The notes under the pieces: model-generated
What the model was told of the DNA's origin: nothing
The model's input: the letters and a program-made list of their open reading frames with translations, nothing else
Databases searched by the model: none
Source: Winogradskyella pacifica
GTDB taxonomy: Bacteria > Bacteroidota > Bacteroidia > Flavobacteriales > Flavobacteriaceae
Length of the DNA: 64,000 nt
Direction of reading: 5' to 3'
NCBI RefSeq assembly: GCF_013403915.1
Contig: NZ_JABFDI010000004.1
Span: 62,001-126,000 of the forward strand
Part shown: positions 53,443 through 63,025 of the stretch, piece by piece
Numbering within the stretch: the first letter of the stretch is position 1
Layout of the letters: the number at the start of each line of letters is the position of its first letter
Program-made: the position numbers and the translations under genes

Positions 53443-55068
53443 ATGGCTGAAGTAATAAATATGCCGCGTTTGAGCGACACCATGGAAGAAGGAACTGTTG
53501 CCTCTTGGTTAAAAAAGGTAGGTGACAAAGTTGAGGAAGGCGATATTTTGGCTGAAATCGAAACTGATAAAGCAACTATGGAGTTCGAGTCTTTTAACGA
53601 AGGAACGTTATTGCATATTGGTATTCAAGAAGGTGAAACTGCTAAAGTTGATACCCTTTTAGCTATTATCGGTGAAGAAGGTGAAGATATTTCTGGTTAT
53701 TTAAACGGAGATGCAACATCAAACGATTCTGAAGAAAAGGAAAGTTCTGAATCGGAGGAAAAAGAAACTGAAACTGAAAGTTCTGATTCTAGTGAAGAAC
53801 AAGAATTACCAGAAGGAGTTATTGTTGTTACCATGCCGCGTTTAAGTGATACCATGGAAGAAGGGACTGTGGCGACTTGGTTAAAGAAAGTTGGCGATGA
53901 GGTAGAAGAAGGTGACATTCTTGCTGAAATTGAAACAGATAAGGCCACAATGGAATTTGAATCGTTCCAATCTGGGAATTTATTACATATTGGTTTAGAA
54001 GAAGGTGAGTCTGCTAAAGTAGATTCATTATTAGCTATAATAGGCCCTAAAGGAACTGATGTTTCTGGGATTGCTAAAAACTTTAAAACTGAAGGCGCAG
54101 ATGCTAAGAAAGAAGCACCTAAGGCTGAAGTTAAAAAAGAAGCACCAAAAGCTGAAACTAAAAAAGTTGAAGAAAAGAAAGAAGCTCCAAAAGCTTCAAC
54201 TTCGACGTCAACTTCAGGACGTATTTTTGTATCTCCATTAGCCAAAAAAATGGCTGAGGAAAAAGGTGTTGATTTAAACCAAGTTAAAGGTTCTGGTGAA
54301 AACGGTAGAATTGTAAAGAAAGATATTGAAAACTTTACACCTGCTGCACAAGGAGCTTCTGTTGGTAAATTTGTTGCCACTGGTCAAGAAGATTTCGATG
54401 AAATACCAAATTCAAACATGCGTAAAGCGATTGCTAAAAATTTAGCAAAATCTAAATTTACGGCACCACATTATTATTTAAATGTGGAGTATGATATGGA
54501 AAACGCCATTGCATTTAGAAAGCAATATAATTCTATCCCAGATACTAAGATTTCTTACAACGATATGATTGTAAAGGCATGTGCTTTAGCTTTAAAGCAG
54601 CATCCTCAAGTAAATTCACAGTGGTTTGATGATAGAATGCAATTAAATAACCATGTTCATATTGGTGTCGCAGTTGCAGTGCCAGACGGTTTATTAGTAC
54701 CAGTTGTTAAATTTGCAAACGAGCAAAGTTTAACTCAAATTGGTGGAGCTGTTAAAGAATTAGCAGGTAAAGCTAGAAATAAAAAGTTAGGACTAGATGA
54801 AATGGAAGGTAGTACGTTTACAATTTCTAACTTAGGAATGTTTGGTATCGATAGTTTTACATCAATTATCAATCAGCCTAATTCAGCAATCTTATCTGTT
54901 GGAAATATTGTTGAAAAACCAGTAGTTAAAAACGGACAAATTGTAGTTGGTAATACCATGCAACTTTGTTTAGCTTGTGACCATAGAACGGTTGATGGAG
55001 CTACAGGTGCGCAATTCCTTCAAACTTTGAAAGGCTATATTGAAAACCCATTAACAATGGTTGTATAA
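53443..55068 (+). CDS. pdhC: Pyruvate dehydrogenase E2 (dihydrolipoamide acetyltransferase) with two lipoyl domains
   Basis: 541 residues. Transfers the acetyl group to CoA and forms the core of the complex. It has two lipoyl domains of nearly identical sequence, with the lipoylated lysines K43 and K167 in ETDKATMEFES. Glu/Ser- and Lys/Ala/Pro-rich flexible linkers follow. The peripheral-subunit-binding domain lies around residues 260-300 (VSPLAKKMAEEKGVDL, GENGRIVKKDI), and the catalytic acetyltransferase domain ends with H514-R-T-V-D518-G. The linker composition creates a long antisense ORF that is not a gene. Co-transcribed with pdhA; a terminator follows 46 bases after the stop. Confidence 0.95.
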   Translation: MAEVINMPRLSDTMEEGTVASWLKKVGDKVEEGDILAEIETDKATMEFESFNEGTLLHIGIQEGETAKVDTLLAIIGEEGEDISGYLNGDATSNDSEEKESSESEEKETETESSDSSEEQELPEGVIVVTMPRLSDTMEEGTVATWLKKVGDEVEEGDILAEIETDKATMEFESFQSGNLLHIGLEEGESAKVDSLLAIIGPKGTDVSGIAKNFKTEGADAKKEAPKAEVKKEAPKAETKKVEEKKEAPKASTSTSTSGRIFVSPLAKKMAEEKGVDLNQVKGSGENGRIVKKDIENFTPAAQGASVGKFVATGQEDFDEIPNSNMRKAIAKNLAKSKFTAPHYYLNVEYDMENAIAFRKQYNSIPDTKISYNDMIVKACALALKQHPQVNSQWFDDRMQLNNHVHIGVAVAVPDGLLVPVVKFANEQSLTQIGGAVKELAGKARNKKLGLDEMEGSTFTISNLGMFGIDSFTSIINQPNSAILSVGNIVEKPVVKNGQIVVGNTMQLCLACDHRTVDGATGAQFLQTLKGYIENPLTMVV

Positions 55069-55114
55069 TTTTATTACAGCACTCTGAATTCAATTTAGAG
55101 TATCTATATAATAT

Positions 55115-55146
55115 AATCCTGATTTGATAAATTTCGAATCAGGATT
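55115..55146 (+). terminator. Rho-independent terminator after pdhC
   Basis: Ten-bp stem AATCCTGATT/AATCAGGATT with a 12-base loop, followed directly by a T-run. Confidence 0.8.
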
Positions 55147-55176
55147 TTTTTATCTTTAAACACAAATAAAAATCTA

Positions 55177-56157
55177 ATGATGAAAAAAATACTTTCAGTA
55201 ATCTCAATCGCTTTACTTTGCTCATGTGCTTTTAATGTAAAGGCACCAGATGGCAGACCAGGAAAAGATGGTGAAAATGCTAAACCTATTATCTCACAAG
55301 AAGCGATTAAAGCCAGTATGGAATATTTAACTTCTGACGAGTTAGGAGGAAGGGAAACAGGAAGTGAAGGCCTTGAAAAAGCAGCTGTGTTTATTGAAGA
55401 GTATCTAAAATCTAATGGTATTAAACCTTATTTTAAAACCTATCGTGATTCATTTAAAGTAAAAGATCTAGATGGTTATAATATTGTGGGTGTAGTGGAA
55501 GGCAATGATCCTAAACTTAAAAATGAATATGTAATTCTAGGTGGCCATTACGATCATATAGGAATAGGGAAAGTTGTAGAAGGAGATTCAATTGCTAATG
55601 GTGCCAATGACGATGCTTCTGGTACTATTGCAGCGATGGAATTTGGTGCCTATTTTGCCAAAACAAAAACCAATAAACGTAGTATTTTAATAACCTTATA
55701 TGATGCAGAGGAAAAAGGTTTAAAAGGTTCTGCGCATTTAGCAAAACGTTTAAAAAATGAAGGCATAAATGCTTACACAATGATTAATTTTGAAATGATT
55801 GGGGTGCCGAGAGCTTCAACCGAAGCATTGGCTTATATGAGCGGTTACGAGCGCTCTAATTTTGCTGAAACTTTAAATGGATATGCAGGGGAGGAAGTTG
55901 TTGGATTTTTTGAAGGAGCAAAAAAGATGAGTTTATTTATGAGATCAGATAACTTTCCGTTCTTTAAAGAATTAAATATGCCTGCGCATGCCATTTCAAC
56001 GTTCGACTTTACAAATTTTGACTATTATCATCATGTGTATGACGAAGCCGATAAAATGGATTATGTACACATGGCGAATTTTATGAATAAAATGATTCCT
56101 GCTTTAGAAGGCATGATGAATGCACCAACAAAAGAAGTGGTTTTAAACGATGAGTAA
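55177..56157 (+). CDS. M28-family metallopeptidase, lipoprotein
   Basis: 326 residues. The N-terminus MMKKILSVISIALLCSC carries a lipobox (C15 or C17); a start one codon later is possible. M28 zinc peptidases are aminopeptidases or related hydrolases with a co-catalytic zinc pair. The ligands are in GGHYDHIG, NGANDDASGT (bridging Asp), DAEEKGLKGS (Glu base and ligand), FEMIG and YHHVYDEAD. All appear in order, so the enzyme should be active. It probably digests peptides in the periplasm. The stop overlaps the start of the SDR gene by 8 bases, indicating translational coupling. Confidence 0.9.
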   Translation: MMKKILSVISIALLCSCAFNVKAPDGRPGKDGENAKPIISQEAIKASMEYLTSDELGGRETGSEGLEKAAVFIEEYLKSNGIKPYFKTYRDSFKVKDLDGYNIVGVVEGNDPKLKNEYVILGGHYDHIGIGKVVEGDSIANGANDDASGTIAAMEFGAYFAKTKTNKRSILITLYDAEEKGLKGSAHLAKRLKNEGINAYTMINFEMIGVPRASTEALAYMSGYERSNFAETLNGYAGEEVVGFFEGAKKMSLFMRSDNFPFFKELNMPAHAISTFDFTNFDYYHHVYDEADKMDYVHMANFMNKMIPALEGMMNAPTKEVVLNDE

Positions 56158-56833
56158 AAATATAATAATTACAGGAACAAGCAGAGGAATAGGTTTTGAA
56201 TTGGTTCATTTATTAGCGGAGCAAGGTCATAATGTTTTAGCTTTATCTCGAAATGCAAAACCAATCTCTAATCTTCATTTTGATAATATTTCATCATTTG
56301 CATTTGATTTATGTAATGAAGATGATTACCAAAAAGTCGTAGATTTCGTTAAAAGTGAATGGAAACACGTGGATGTTCTAATCAATAATGCTGGTGCGAT
56401 ATTGAATAAACCTTTTGCAGAAACAACATTTAAGGACTTTGAAAAAGTATACCAAACCAACGTATTTGGTGTTTCAGAATTAACGAGAACAGTTCTTCCT
56501 TTTATGAAAAGTGGAGGACATGTGGTTACGATTAGTTCTATGGGAGGGATTCAAGGGAGTATGAAATTTCCAGGCTTATCAGCCTATAGTTCTAGTAAAG
56601 CGGCTGTTATTACTATGACCGAATTATTAGCGGAAGAATATAAAGAAACAGGCCCACAATTTAACGTGTTGGCATTGGGCGCCGTACAAACCGAAATGTT
56701 GGAAGAAGCATTTCCAGGATACAAAGCACCAACGACAGCTATAGAAATGGCAAGATATATTCAAGATTTTGCTTTAACCGGAAATAAATATTATAACGGA
56801 AAAGTATTGCAGGTTTCTAATTCTACACCTTAA
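56150..56833 (+). CDS. Short-chain dehydrogenase/reductase
   Basis: 227 residues, cytoplasmic Rossmann-fold oxidoreductase of the classical SDR type. The cofactor motif is TGTSRGIG (from residue 8), followed by NNAG at about 79-82. The catalytic Ser is in TISSMGG, with Y146 and K150 in AYSSSKAA. The substrate cannot be told from the sequence. Its ATG lies inside the end of the M28 peptidase gene (8-base overlap). Complete and normal in length for short SDR proteins. Confidence 0.9.
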   Translation: MSKNIIITGTSRGIGFELVHLLAEQGHNVLALSRNAKPISNLHFDNISSFAFDLCNEDDYQKVVDFVKSEWKHVDVLINNAGAILNKPFAETTFKDFEKVYQTNVFGVSELTRTVLPFMKSGGHVVTISSMGGIQGSMKFPGLSAYSSSKAAVITMTELLAEEYKETGPQFNVLALGAVQTEMLEEAFPGYKAPTTAIEMARYIQDFALTGNKYYNGKVLQVSNSTP

Positions 56834-56839
56834 TAAAGT

Positions 56840-57136
56840 TTAACCGTCTTCAAACCGTTTAAGTTTATTCTGAGCCGTAATTAATTCAGATTTTAAATAA
56901 TCAATTTTTTCTAAAAGATTAAATACAGCATCAATACCTTCATAGTTAAGTTGAAGGTCTTGGTGTAATCGAATCATTTTTTCTACATCTGCAATCTTAT
57001 CTTGATGGATGCAATAGGTCTTTTCTACCGAAATAAACTCAATCAGGCCATACGCATTCAATCCCGTAAAAAAGGACATTTCAATTTGGTAATGCGTACA
57101 TAGACTTGGTATGGGTATTAAATGTGTGTTTTGCAT
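56840..57136 (-). CDS. CbpM-like chaperone modulator
   Basis: 98 residues, cytoplasmic. Begins 2 bases after the stop of the DnaJ-like gene, the standard cbpA-cbpM order. The fold pattern (short beta start LIPIPSLCTHYQIE, helix-turn-helix-like GLIEFI, then a long C-terminal helix DYLKSELITAQNKLKRFE) fits CbpM/MerR-like modulators that bind the J-domain of CbpA and inhibit its co-chaperone activity. Sequence similarity is low in this family, so the assignment rests strongly on position. Confidence 0.7.
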   Translation of the reverse strand: MQNTHLIPIPSLCTHYQIEMSFFTGLNAYGLIEFISVEKTYCIHQDKIADVEKMIRLHQDLQLNYEGIDAVFNLLEKIDYLKSELITAQNKLKRFEDG

Positions 57137-57138
57137 AA

Positions 57139-58038
57139 CTATTGTAATTTTGCCAATTCTTCAAAAAGTTCTTTTTCCTTGTCAGATAGTTTTTTTGGTA
57201 ATTCGATATTATACGTAATGACCAAGTCACCAAATTGTCCTTCTTTTTTATAAATGGGAAAGCCTTTACCCTTCAATTTTACTTGAGTCCCATTTTGGGT
57301 TAGCGGTTTTATAGTCAACTTTACCTTACTATCAAATGTTTCGATGATAACATCTCCTCCCAAAACGGATTTATATACATCAAGATTTACGGTTTTATAA
57401 AGGTTTGAGCCATCGCGTTTAAAATCAGTAGTGTTACTGATATTAAATTCAATAAGTAAATCACCATTAGGCCCACCATTTCTGCCTTCACCACCTTTAC
57501 CTTTAATTTTTATAATTTGACCATTAGTAATTCCGGCAGGTATAGTTAAACGTATATTTTTTCCATTAACGGTCAACACACGTTTCTCTGAAGTATAAAC
57601 GTCTTTAAGGTCTAATTGCAATTGGGCATTAAAATCTTGTCCTCTAAATTTAGTGTTACCAGGCCGGTTTCCAAATCCTCCTCCAAACATGGATTCGAAA
57701 AAATCAGAGTACTCGCCATCTCCGAAATCCTGTGAGCCAGATGAACGTTGGTAATGTTGTTGGGACTGGTGTTGCTGTTCTTGTTGTTTTTGGGCCTGGT
57801 CGTAAGCTTCTCCATGTTGCCAATTTTCACCGTATTTATCGTATTTTTTTCGATTTTCGTCGTTGCTTAATACTTCGTTAGCTTCATTAACTTTCTTAAA
57901 TTGTAATTCAGCCTCTTTGTCATTAGGGTTTAAATCGGGATGATGTTTTCTCGCCAATTTTCGGTAGGCTTTTTTGATGTCACTCTTGGTTGCACTTTTA
58001 TCTACCCCAAGTATTTTATAATAGTCAATAAATGCCAT
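57139..58038 (-). CDS. cbpA: CbpA-type DnaJ co-chaperone
   Basis: 299 residues. The J-domain is at residues about 1-70 ([21 protein letters not shown]) with the HPD triad at 33-35 that stimulates DnaK ATPase. A Gln/Gly-rich linker with [11 protein letters not shown] follows, then two C-terminal substrate-binding beta domains ([39 protein letters not shown]). The cysteine-rich zinc-finger region of true DnaJ is absent, so this is the CbpA class. It forms a two-gene leftward unit with the CbpM-like gene. Confidence 0.9.
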   Translation of the reverse strand: MAFIDYYKILGVDKSATKSDIKKAYRKLARKHHPDLNPNDKEAELQFKKVNEANEVLSNDENRKKYDKYGENWQHGEAYDQAQKQQEQQHQSQQHYQRSSGSQDFGDGEYSDFFESMFGGGFGNRPGNTKFRGQDFNAQLQLDLKDVYTSEKRVLTVNGKNIRLTIPAGITNGQIIKIKGKGGEGRNGGPNGDLLIEFNISNTTDFKRDGSNLYKTVNLDVYKSVLGGDVIIETFDSKVKLTIKPLTQNGTQVKLKGKGFPIYKKEGQFGDLVITYNIELPKKLSDKEKELFEELAKLQ

Positions 58039-58256
58039 GATTTTAAATTCTGAATATAATTTTGGGTCTTAAATAACCTCTAACTAAGTTACTGAATTTT
58101 TAGGCTAATGTCAAGATATTTACTGCTAATCTCAATGTAATAAATGTGTTGGGAATTCATTGGTAATATCGCTGTAAAGCTTTCTGTCAGATGTTATTGT
58201 TTTAAAAGTTAACAGAATGTTAATGCTTATTTTTATATTTAGGAAAAATATACAGC

Positions 58257-61200
58257 ATGATTAAAAAACTACGCAACCAAAATCTATCGTTTTTCATAGT
58301 TTTATTAATAACTTTTATTGTCCAAAATGGGAATGCTCAAGTATTTAATCGTGTTGAGAACACTGTGGGTTTGGGTACGCTTCGAGAAAATAATGGAGTA
58401 GCAGTTGCCGATTACGATGGCGATGGTGATTTAGATGTGTTTGTTGTTGCTAAGGCAAAGGATGATCCAGATAGCCTAAAAACATTAAGTCGCTTATTTC
58501 AAAATAATAATGACGGCACATTTACAGATGTTACAGACATAGCAGGCTTTATTAATTTAGTGACGCAAGATGAAGGAGGTAGTGAGTATTTTGGTTTAGA
58601 TGGCATTAAAAATGGGGCGTTTTGGGGAGATATAAATAATGATGGTTATCCTGATTTATTTTTAACGAATTCTCTAAAAGTACAATTATGGAAAAATTTA
58701 GGTGACGGTACTTTTTCAAATATTACTGACAGTGCGGGCTTTCAGCCGACGAACCTTTGCCGTTATACCGGAGCAACTTGGTTTGATTATAATAACGATG
58801 GTTTTTTAGATATCTATATAAATGATTGGAATGGCTGTGGAAGTAATCAGCTTTATAAAAATAATGGTGATGATACCTTTACTGATGTCACCGTTTTAAC
58901 AGGAGTTTTTACGAGTCTTGGGAGAGAGAGTTATATGGCATTACCTTTTGATTTTAATAATGATGGTTTTATGGATTTATTGGTTTCAAATGACCTTACA
59001 GAACCTAATTATGTATATATCAATAATGGTGGAGTTTCCTTTGAGGATCAAGCTGAGGAATTTGGATTGAATACGGTAGGAAATGATATGGGCATTACCA
59101 TAGGTGACTATAATAATGACGGTAGCTTTGATTTTTTTATAACCAGTATAAATCAAAATTTCTTACTTCAAAATAATGGTGGTAATTCATTTACAGACGT
59201 CGCAAGTGATTTTCACGTTGATAATACTGGCTGGTCTTGGGGTGTTAAATTTTCAGATTTTGATTTAGATGGTGATGTAGATTTATATATAGCTAATGGT
59301 TACAATTTTGGCAATAGAACAGCAGAACCGAATTTTTATTATAAAAGTAGTTTTGCTGAAGGTTTAAATAAATTTGAGGATGTATCAGCTCAATTAGGCT
59401 TAAATGAAATAACCACTAGTGTTGAAGCTATTGAATGGGATTACGATAATGATGGTGATATTGATTTATTTGTTACTAATAGCGATAGGTCTTCATTTTT
59501 ATACGAAAACAAAACATTAAATTTTGATACCACTGATTCTGATTTGCATTTTTTTAAAATTCAATTAGAAGGTACAATATCAAACCGTGATGCTATAGGT
59601 ACCGAACTCACATTAACAACTGCAAATGGAACTTTAAAACGGTACTACGCTGGGGTTGGTTTTTTAAGTCAAAGTTTACAAGCTGTGCATTTTGGTCTAG
59701 GTGATGCTACCGCTATTACCGCTTTAGAAATTAAATGGCCGTCTGGTTCAATTGAGACTTTTAATAATTTAGATGTAGATATTACCATAAAAGCAACAGA
59801 AGGGCAAGGTTATGAGGAGTTAACGGTTGTACCGAGTATAAAAGTTTATGGGTGTACTGATCCTTTATCTTGTAGCTACGATACTAATGCAACATTAGAT
59901 GATGGCTCTTGTAGTTATATTACTCCAAATACCATTGTAGGTAATTTGGCATCATCGTTTTTAAAAACAGAGATTTACAGTTATAGTATTGGGGCGGAAT
60001 CTATAGCCAACTGGCAAGTTGTTGGAGGTGAAATTTTAAGTGGTCAGAGTACTGACACCATATCCGTAAAATGGCATATAGTAGAATCGGGGTCCATTTC
60101 AGTAACAGAATCTAACGAGAATTGTTCTAGTTTGGGGACGTCTGTTGAAGTGAGCTTAAATGCTGATAATCTTCCTGAAGACGTATCTATTGCAAGACTA
60201 TGGAATGAGGCTTTACTCGAGGCGATAAGAAGAGATTATGCTAGGCCTACCATACACGCCCGAAATTTATTTCATTCGAGTGTGGCAATGTATGATGTTT
60301 GGGCAATTTATGATGATATCGCTGATCCTTATTTAATAGGAAATACAGTACATGGATTTAGTAGTACCTTGGAAGAATTTACTCCATCCGAAAACAGAGA
60401 AGAGTCCGAGCGGAAAGCAATTAGTTTTGCTATGTATCGTTTATTAACGCATCGTTTTCAAAATTCTCCCAATGTGGATATTACTCAAGCCAGATTTGAT
60501 TTGTTAATGGATAACTTAGGTTATAATACACTATTTACATCGTTATTATATGAAGATGGCAATGCAGCAGCTTTAGGAAATTTTGTTGGTCAGACTTTAA
60601 TAGATTATGGTTTACAAGACGGATCCAGAGAAGCCACAGGTTATGATAATGCCTATTATCAACCCGTAAATGCCCCTTATGCCTTAGATGTCTCTTTCCA
60701 TCCATTAATAAACGACCCTAACAGATGGGAGCCACTAAGTTTAGAAACATTTATTGATCAAAGTGGAAATCTAGTAGAGGGTGATGTACCTCCTTTTTTA
60801 AGTCCAGAATGGGGAAATGTATCCGCATTTGCATTAACAGATGAGGGGATGACAAGTTACCAAAGGGATGGGAATACGTATAATGTGTACCACGACCCAT
60901 CGCATCCGCCATATATCAGTACAACAGAAAACACATCAGAAAGTGATGCTTATAAATGGGGCTTTTCAATGGTCTCAGTTTGGCAATCACATTTAGATCC
61001 TAGCGATAATGTTATGTGGGATATTTCACCAAGTTCTATTGGTAATGTGGATATTAGTACATTTCCTATGGCCTATGAGGACTATCCAAGTTTTTATGAT
61101 TTTACAGAAGGAGGATCAAATAGTAACGGACATGCTATTAATCCGTTTACAGGTAACCCATATGAACCAAATATTGTACCTCGTGGTGATTATACCAGGG

Positions 61201-62297
61201 TGTTAGCTGAATTTTGGGCAGATGGTCCAGATTCCGAAACACCACCGGGTCATTGGTTTTCTCTCTTAAATTATGTTAGTGATCATCACGATTTTGAAAA
61301 ACGATTCCAAGGTGAAGGAGAAATTCTAGAACCGTTAGAATGGGATGTTAAATCATATTTTATACTCGGTGGAGGTATGCATGATGCAGCAATTTCTGCA
61401 TGGAGTATTAAAGGGTGGTACGATTATATAAGGCCAATATCTGCGATACGTTACATGGCTGGACAAGGGCAAAGTACCAACCCTTCGTTATCTAATTATA
61501 GTGTTACTGGTATAGAACTCATCGATGGATATATTGAAGTAGTTGAATTAGGGGATCCATTAGCTGGGCTTTTTGAGGAGCATATTGGTAAAATAAAATT
61601 GTATACATGGAAAGGACACGACGCCATAAATAATGCAGAAACAGACCAAGCAGGAGTCGGATGGATATTAGCTGAAGATTGGTACCCATACCAAAGACCA
61701 ACTTTTGTAACGCCACCATTTGCCGGTTTTGTATCTGGCCATTCTACTTATTCTAGAGCCGCTGCAGAATTAATGACTATGATGACAGGTGATCCGTTTT
61801 TTCCTGGAGGAATGGCGGAATTTGTAGCAAAAAAGAACAAGTTTTTAGTTTTTGAAGAGGGACCATCACAAGATATAGTGCTGCAGTGGGCAACCTATAG
61901 AGATGCTTCAGATCAAACCAGTTTAAGTCGTATGTGGGGAGGTATACATCCACCTGCCGACGATATTCCTGGCAGATTTGTTGGTCAGGTTGTAGCGGAA
62001 GACACTTTTAGTTTTGCAGTACCATATTTTGAAGGTGAAGAATTACACGTTGAAGAGTCGGCTTTGATATTCGGAGTGTACCCTAATCCAACAACAAACC
62101 GAGAAGTAAATATCTCAAATACGACAGCTAACGCAGTTATTGAGGTGTTTGATATGAGAGGACGAAAAATTGAAATACAAAATAGAAGTTATGATGCGCT
62201 TACCAACACAACAACTATAAGGTTAGTGTCTGCAGAAACAGGGTTGTATTTGTTGAAGATTAATGCAGATTCTAAAATGATTGTCGTTCGTAATTAA
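58257..62297 (+). CDS. Secreted VCBS/ASPIC propeller fused to a vanadium-haloperoxidase-like domain, T9SS cargo
   Basis: 1346 residues with a signal peptide (to about GNAQ). Residues about 30-420 hold seven calcium-loop VCBS/FG-GAP repeats (DYDGDGDLD, DINNDGYPD, DYNNDGFLD, DFNNDGFMD, DYNNDGSFD, DFDLDGDVD, DYDNDGDID), a likely integrin-type propeller. An ASPIC/UnbV domain is at about 440-520 (RDAIGTELTL, IKWPSGSIETF). Then come a GCTDP...DDGSC repeat (about 532-555), a PKD-like stretch, and from about 644 a PAP2/vanadium-haloperoxidase-like domain. That domain keeps K1052-x6-R-P, S-G-H1162 and S1224-R-x5-H1231-x3-D1235. A type A T9SS sorting tail ends the protein. It could be a surface haloperoxidase or phosphatase; the acid set suits either. 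Confidence 0.85.
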   Translation: MIKKLRNQNLSFFIVLLITFIVQNGNAQVFNRVENTVGLGTLRENNGVAVADYDGDGDLDVFVVAKAKDDPDSLKTLSRLFQNNNDGTFTDVTDIAGFINLVTQDEGGSEYFGLDGIKNGAFWGDINNDGYPDLFLTNSLKVQLWKNLGDGTFSNITDSAGFQPTNLCRYTGATWFDYNNDGFLDIYINDWNGCGSNQLYKNNGDDTFTDVTVLTGVFTSLGRESYMALPFDFNNDGFMDLLVSNDLTEPNYVYINNGGVSFEDQAEEFGLNTVGNDMGITIGDYNNDGSFDFFITSINQNFLLQNNGGNSFTDVASDFHVDNTGWSWGVKFSDFDLDGDVDLYIANGYNFGNRTAEPNFYYKSSFAEGLNKFEDVSAQLGLNEITTSVEAIEWDYDNDGDIDLFVTNSDRSSFLYENKTLNFDTTDSDLHFFKIQLEGTISNRDAIGTELTLTTANGTLKRYYAGVGFLSQSLQAVHFGLGDATAITALEIKWPSGSIETFNNLDVDITIKATEGQGYEELTVVPSIKVYGCTDPLSCSYDTNATLDDGSCSYITPNTIVGNLASSFLKTEIYSYSIGAESIANWQVVGGEILSGQSTDTISVKWHIVESGSISVTESNENCSSLGTSVEVSLNADNLPEDVSIARLWNEALLEAIRRDYARPTIHARNLFHSSVAMYDVWAIYDDIADPYLIGNTVHGFSSTLEEFTPSENREESERKAISFAMYRLLTHRFQNSPNVDITQARFDLLMDNLGYNTLFTSLLYEDGNAAALGNFVGQTLIDYGLQDGSREATGYDNAYYQPVNAPYALDVSFHPLINDPNRWEPLSLETFIDQSGNLVEGDVPPFLSPEWGNVSAFALTDEGMTSYQRDGNTYNVYHDPSHPPYISTTENTSESDAYKWGFSMVSVWQSHLDPSDNVMWDISPSSIGNVDISTFPMAYEDYPSFYDFTEGGSNSNGHAINPFTGNPYEPNIVPRGDYTRVLAEFWADGPDSETPPGHWFSLLNYVSDHHDFEKRFQGEGEILEPLEWDVKSYFILGGGMHDAAISAWSIKGWYDYIRPISAIRYMAGQGQSTNPSLSNYSVTGIELIDGYIEVVELGDPLAGLFEEHIGKIKLYTWKGHDAINNAETDQAGVGWILAEDWYPYQRPTFVTPPFAGFVSGHSTYSRAAAELMTMMTGDPFFPGGMAEFVAKKNKFLVFEEGPSQDIVLQWATYRDASDQTSLSRMWGGIHPPADDIPGRFVGQVVAEDTFSFAVPYFEGEELHVEESALIFGVYPNPTTNREVNISNTTANAVIEVFDMRGRKIEIQNRSYDALTNTTTIRLVSAETGLYLLKINADSKMIVVRN

Positions 62298-62412
62298 GCT
62301 ATGCGATGTTGTAGTTTCATTGTTATTGCCAGTCGTGTTTCGTAATTTGTAATTACAGTTCTATGGTATTCATTTTGATTGGAAAACACCTAAAAAGTAA
62401 TAATTTAACGCT

Positions 62413-62420
62413 TATTTTTG
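62413..62420 (+). promoter_or_regulatory. Candidate -7 box very close to the SprT-like start
   Basis: TATTTTTG fully matches TAnnTTTG but lies only 6 bases before the ATG at 62426. If used, the transcript would start at or near the ATG and be almost leaderless. This box also argues against the longer in-frame start at 62363. Confidence 0.35.
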
Positions 62421-62425
62421 CAGCA

Positions 62426-63025
62426 ATGCAGACACAGCTTTTAAATTTTGTTCCTACTGCGGCGCAACCGATGATTACAGAGCTTTTAGCTATTGATTCC
62501 TTAATCGTAAAAGTGAAAAATGAACGTAAAACGCGGCACGGAGATTATAGAGAACTACCCAATGGGAAACATCAGATTACAGTAAATTCAAATCTGAATA
62601 GCTATCGGTTCTTAATAACGCTTGTTCATGAGGTTGCCCATTTTGAAGCGTATACTAAGTATGGTAGATCGATTAAACCACATGGGAAAGAGTGGAAGCA
62701 AACGTTTCAACATTTAATGTTACCATTTTTAAGGCCAGAAATTTTTCCTTTAGAGATATTGCCGTTATTGGCTAAGCACTTTAAAAACCCAAAAGCGTCT
62801 AGCGATACAGATACGCAGCTCGCCTATGCCCTAAAACAATATGACGAAAATAGCGATAAGACCTATGTGTTTGAAGTGCCATTAGGAAAGGAGTTTAAGT
62901 TGTATAATGGAAGAATTTTTAAACAAGGAAAACAACGAAGAAAACGGTTTGAATGTCTAGAAGTTAAAACAGGTAAGTTATATTTGTTTAACCCTAATGC
63001 AGAAGTTGAATTATTAGAAGAATGA
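62426..63025 (+). CDS. SprT-like zinc metalloprotein
   Basis: 199 residues from the ATG at 62426 (MQTQLLNFVPTAAQP); the ATG at 62363 adds 21 residues through intergenic-looking DNA. SprT-type zincin signature H68-E69-V-A-H72 with third ligand H86 in PHGKEWKQTF. The second half has LKQYDENSDKTYVFEVPLG and RRKRFECLEVKTGKLYLF, where a zinc ribbon would be expected; only one cysteine is present, so the ribbon is degenerate. Cellular role is unknown in bacteria; related eukaryotic SPRTN cuts DNA-protein crosslinks. Its stop overlaps the next start (ATGA), so it is translationally coupled to the guanylyltransferase gene. Confidence 0.82.
   Translation: MQTQLLNFVPTAAQPMITELLAIDSLIVKVKNERKTRHGDYRELPNGKHQITVNSNLNSYRFLITLVHEVAHFEAYTKYGRSIKPHGKEWKQTFQHLMLPFLRPEIFPLEILPLLAKHFKNPKASSDTDTQLAYALKQYDENSDKTYVFEVPLGKEFKLYNGRIFKQGKQRRKRFECLEVKTGKLYLFNPNAEVELLEE

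Noticed and set aside
53697..54380. 227-residue ORF antisense to pdhC
   Set aside because: It mirrors the Glu/Lys/Ser-rich linkers and lipoyl domains of E2; Ser/Phe-rich translation with no domain. Codon composition of the sense strand explains it.
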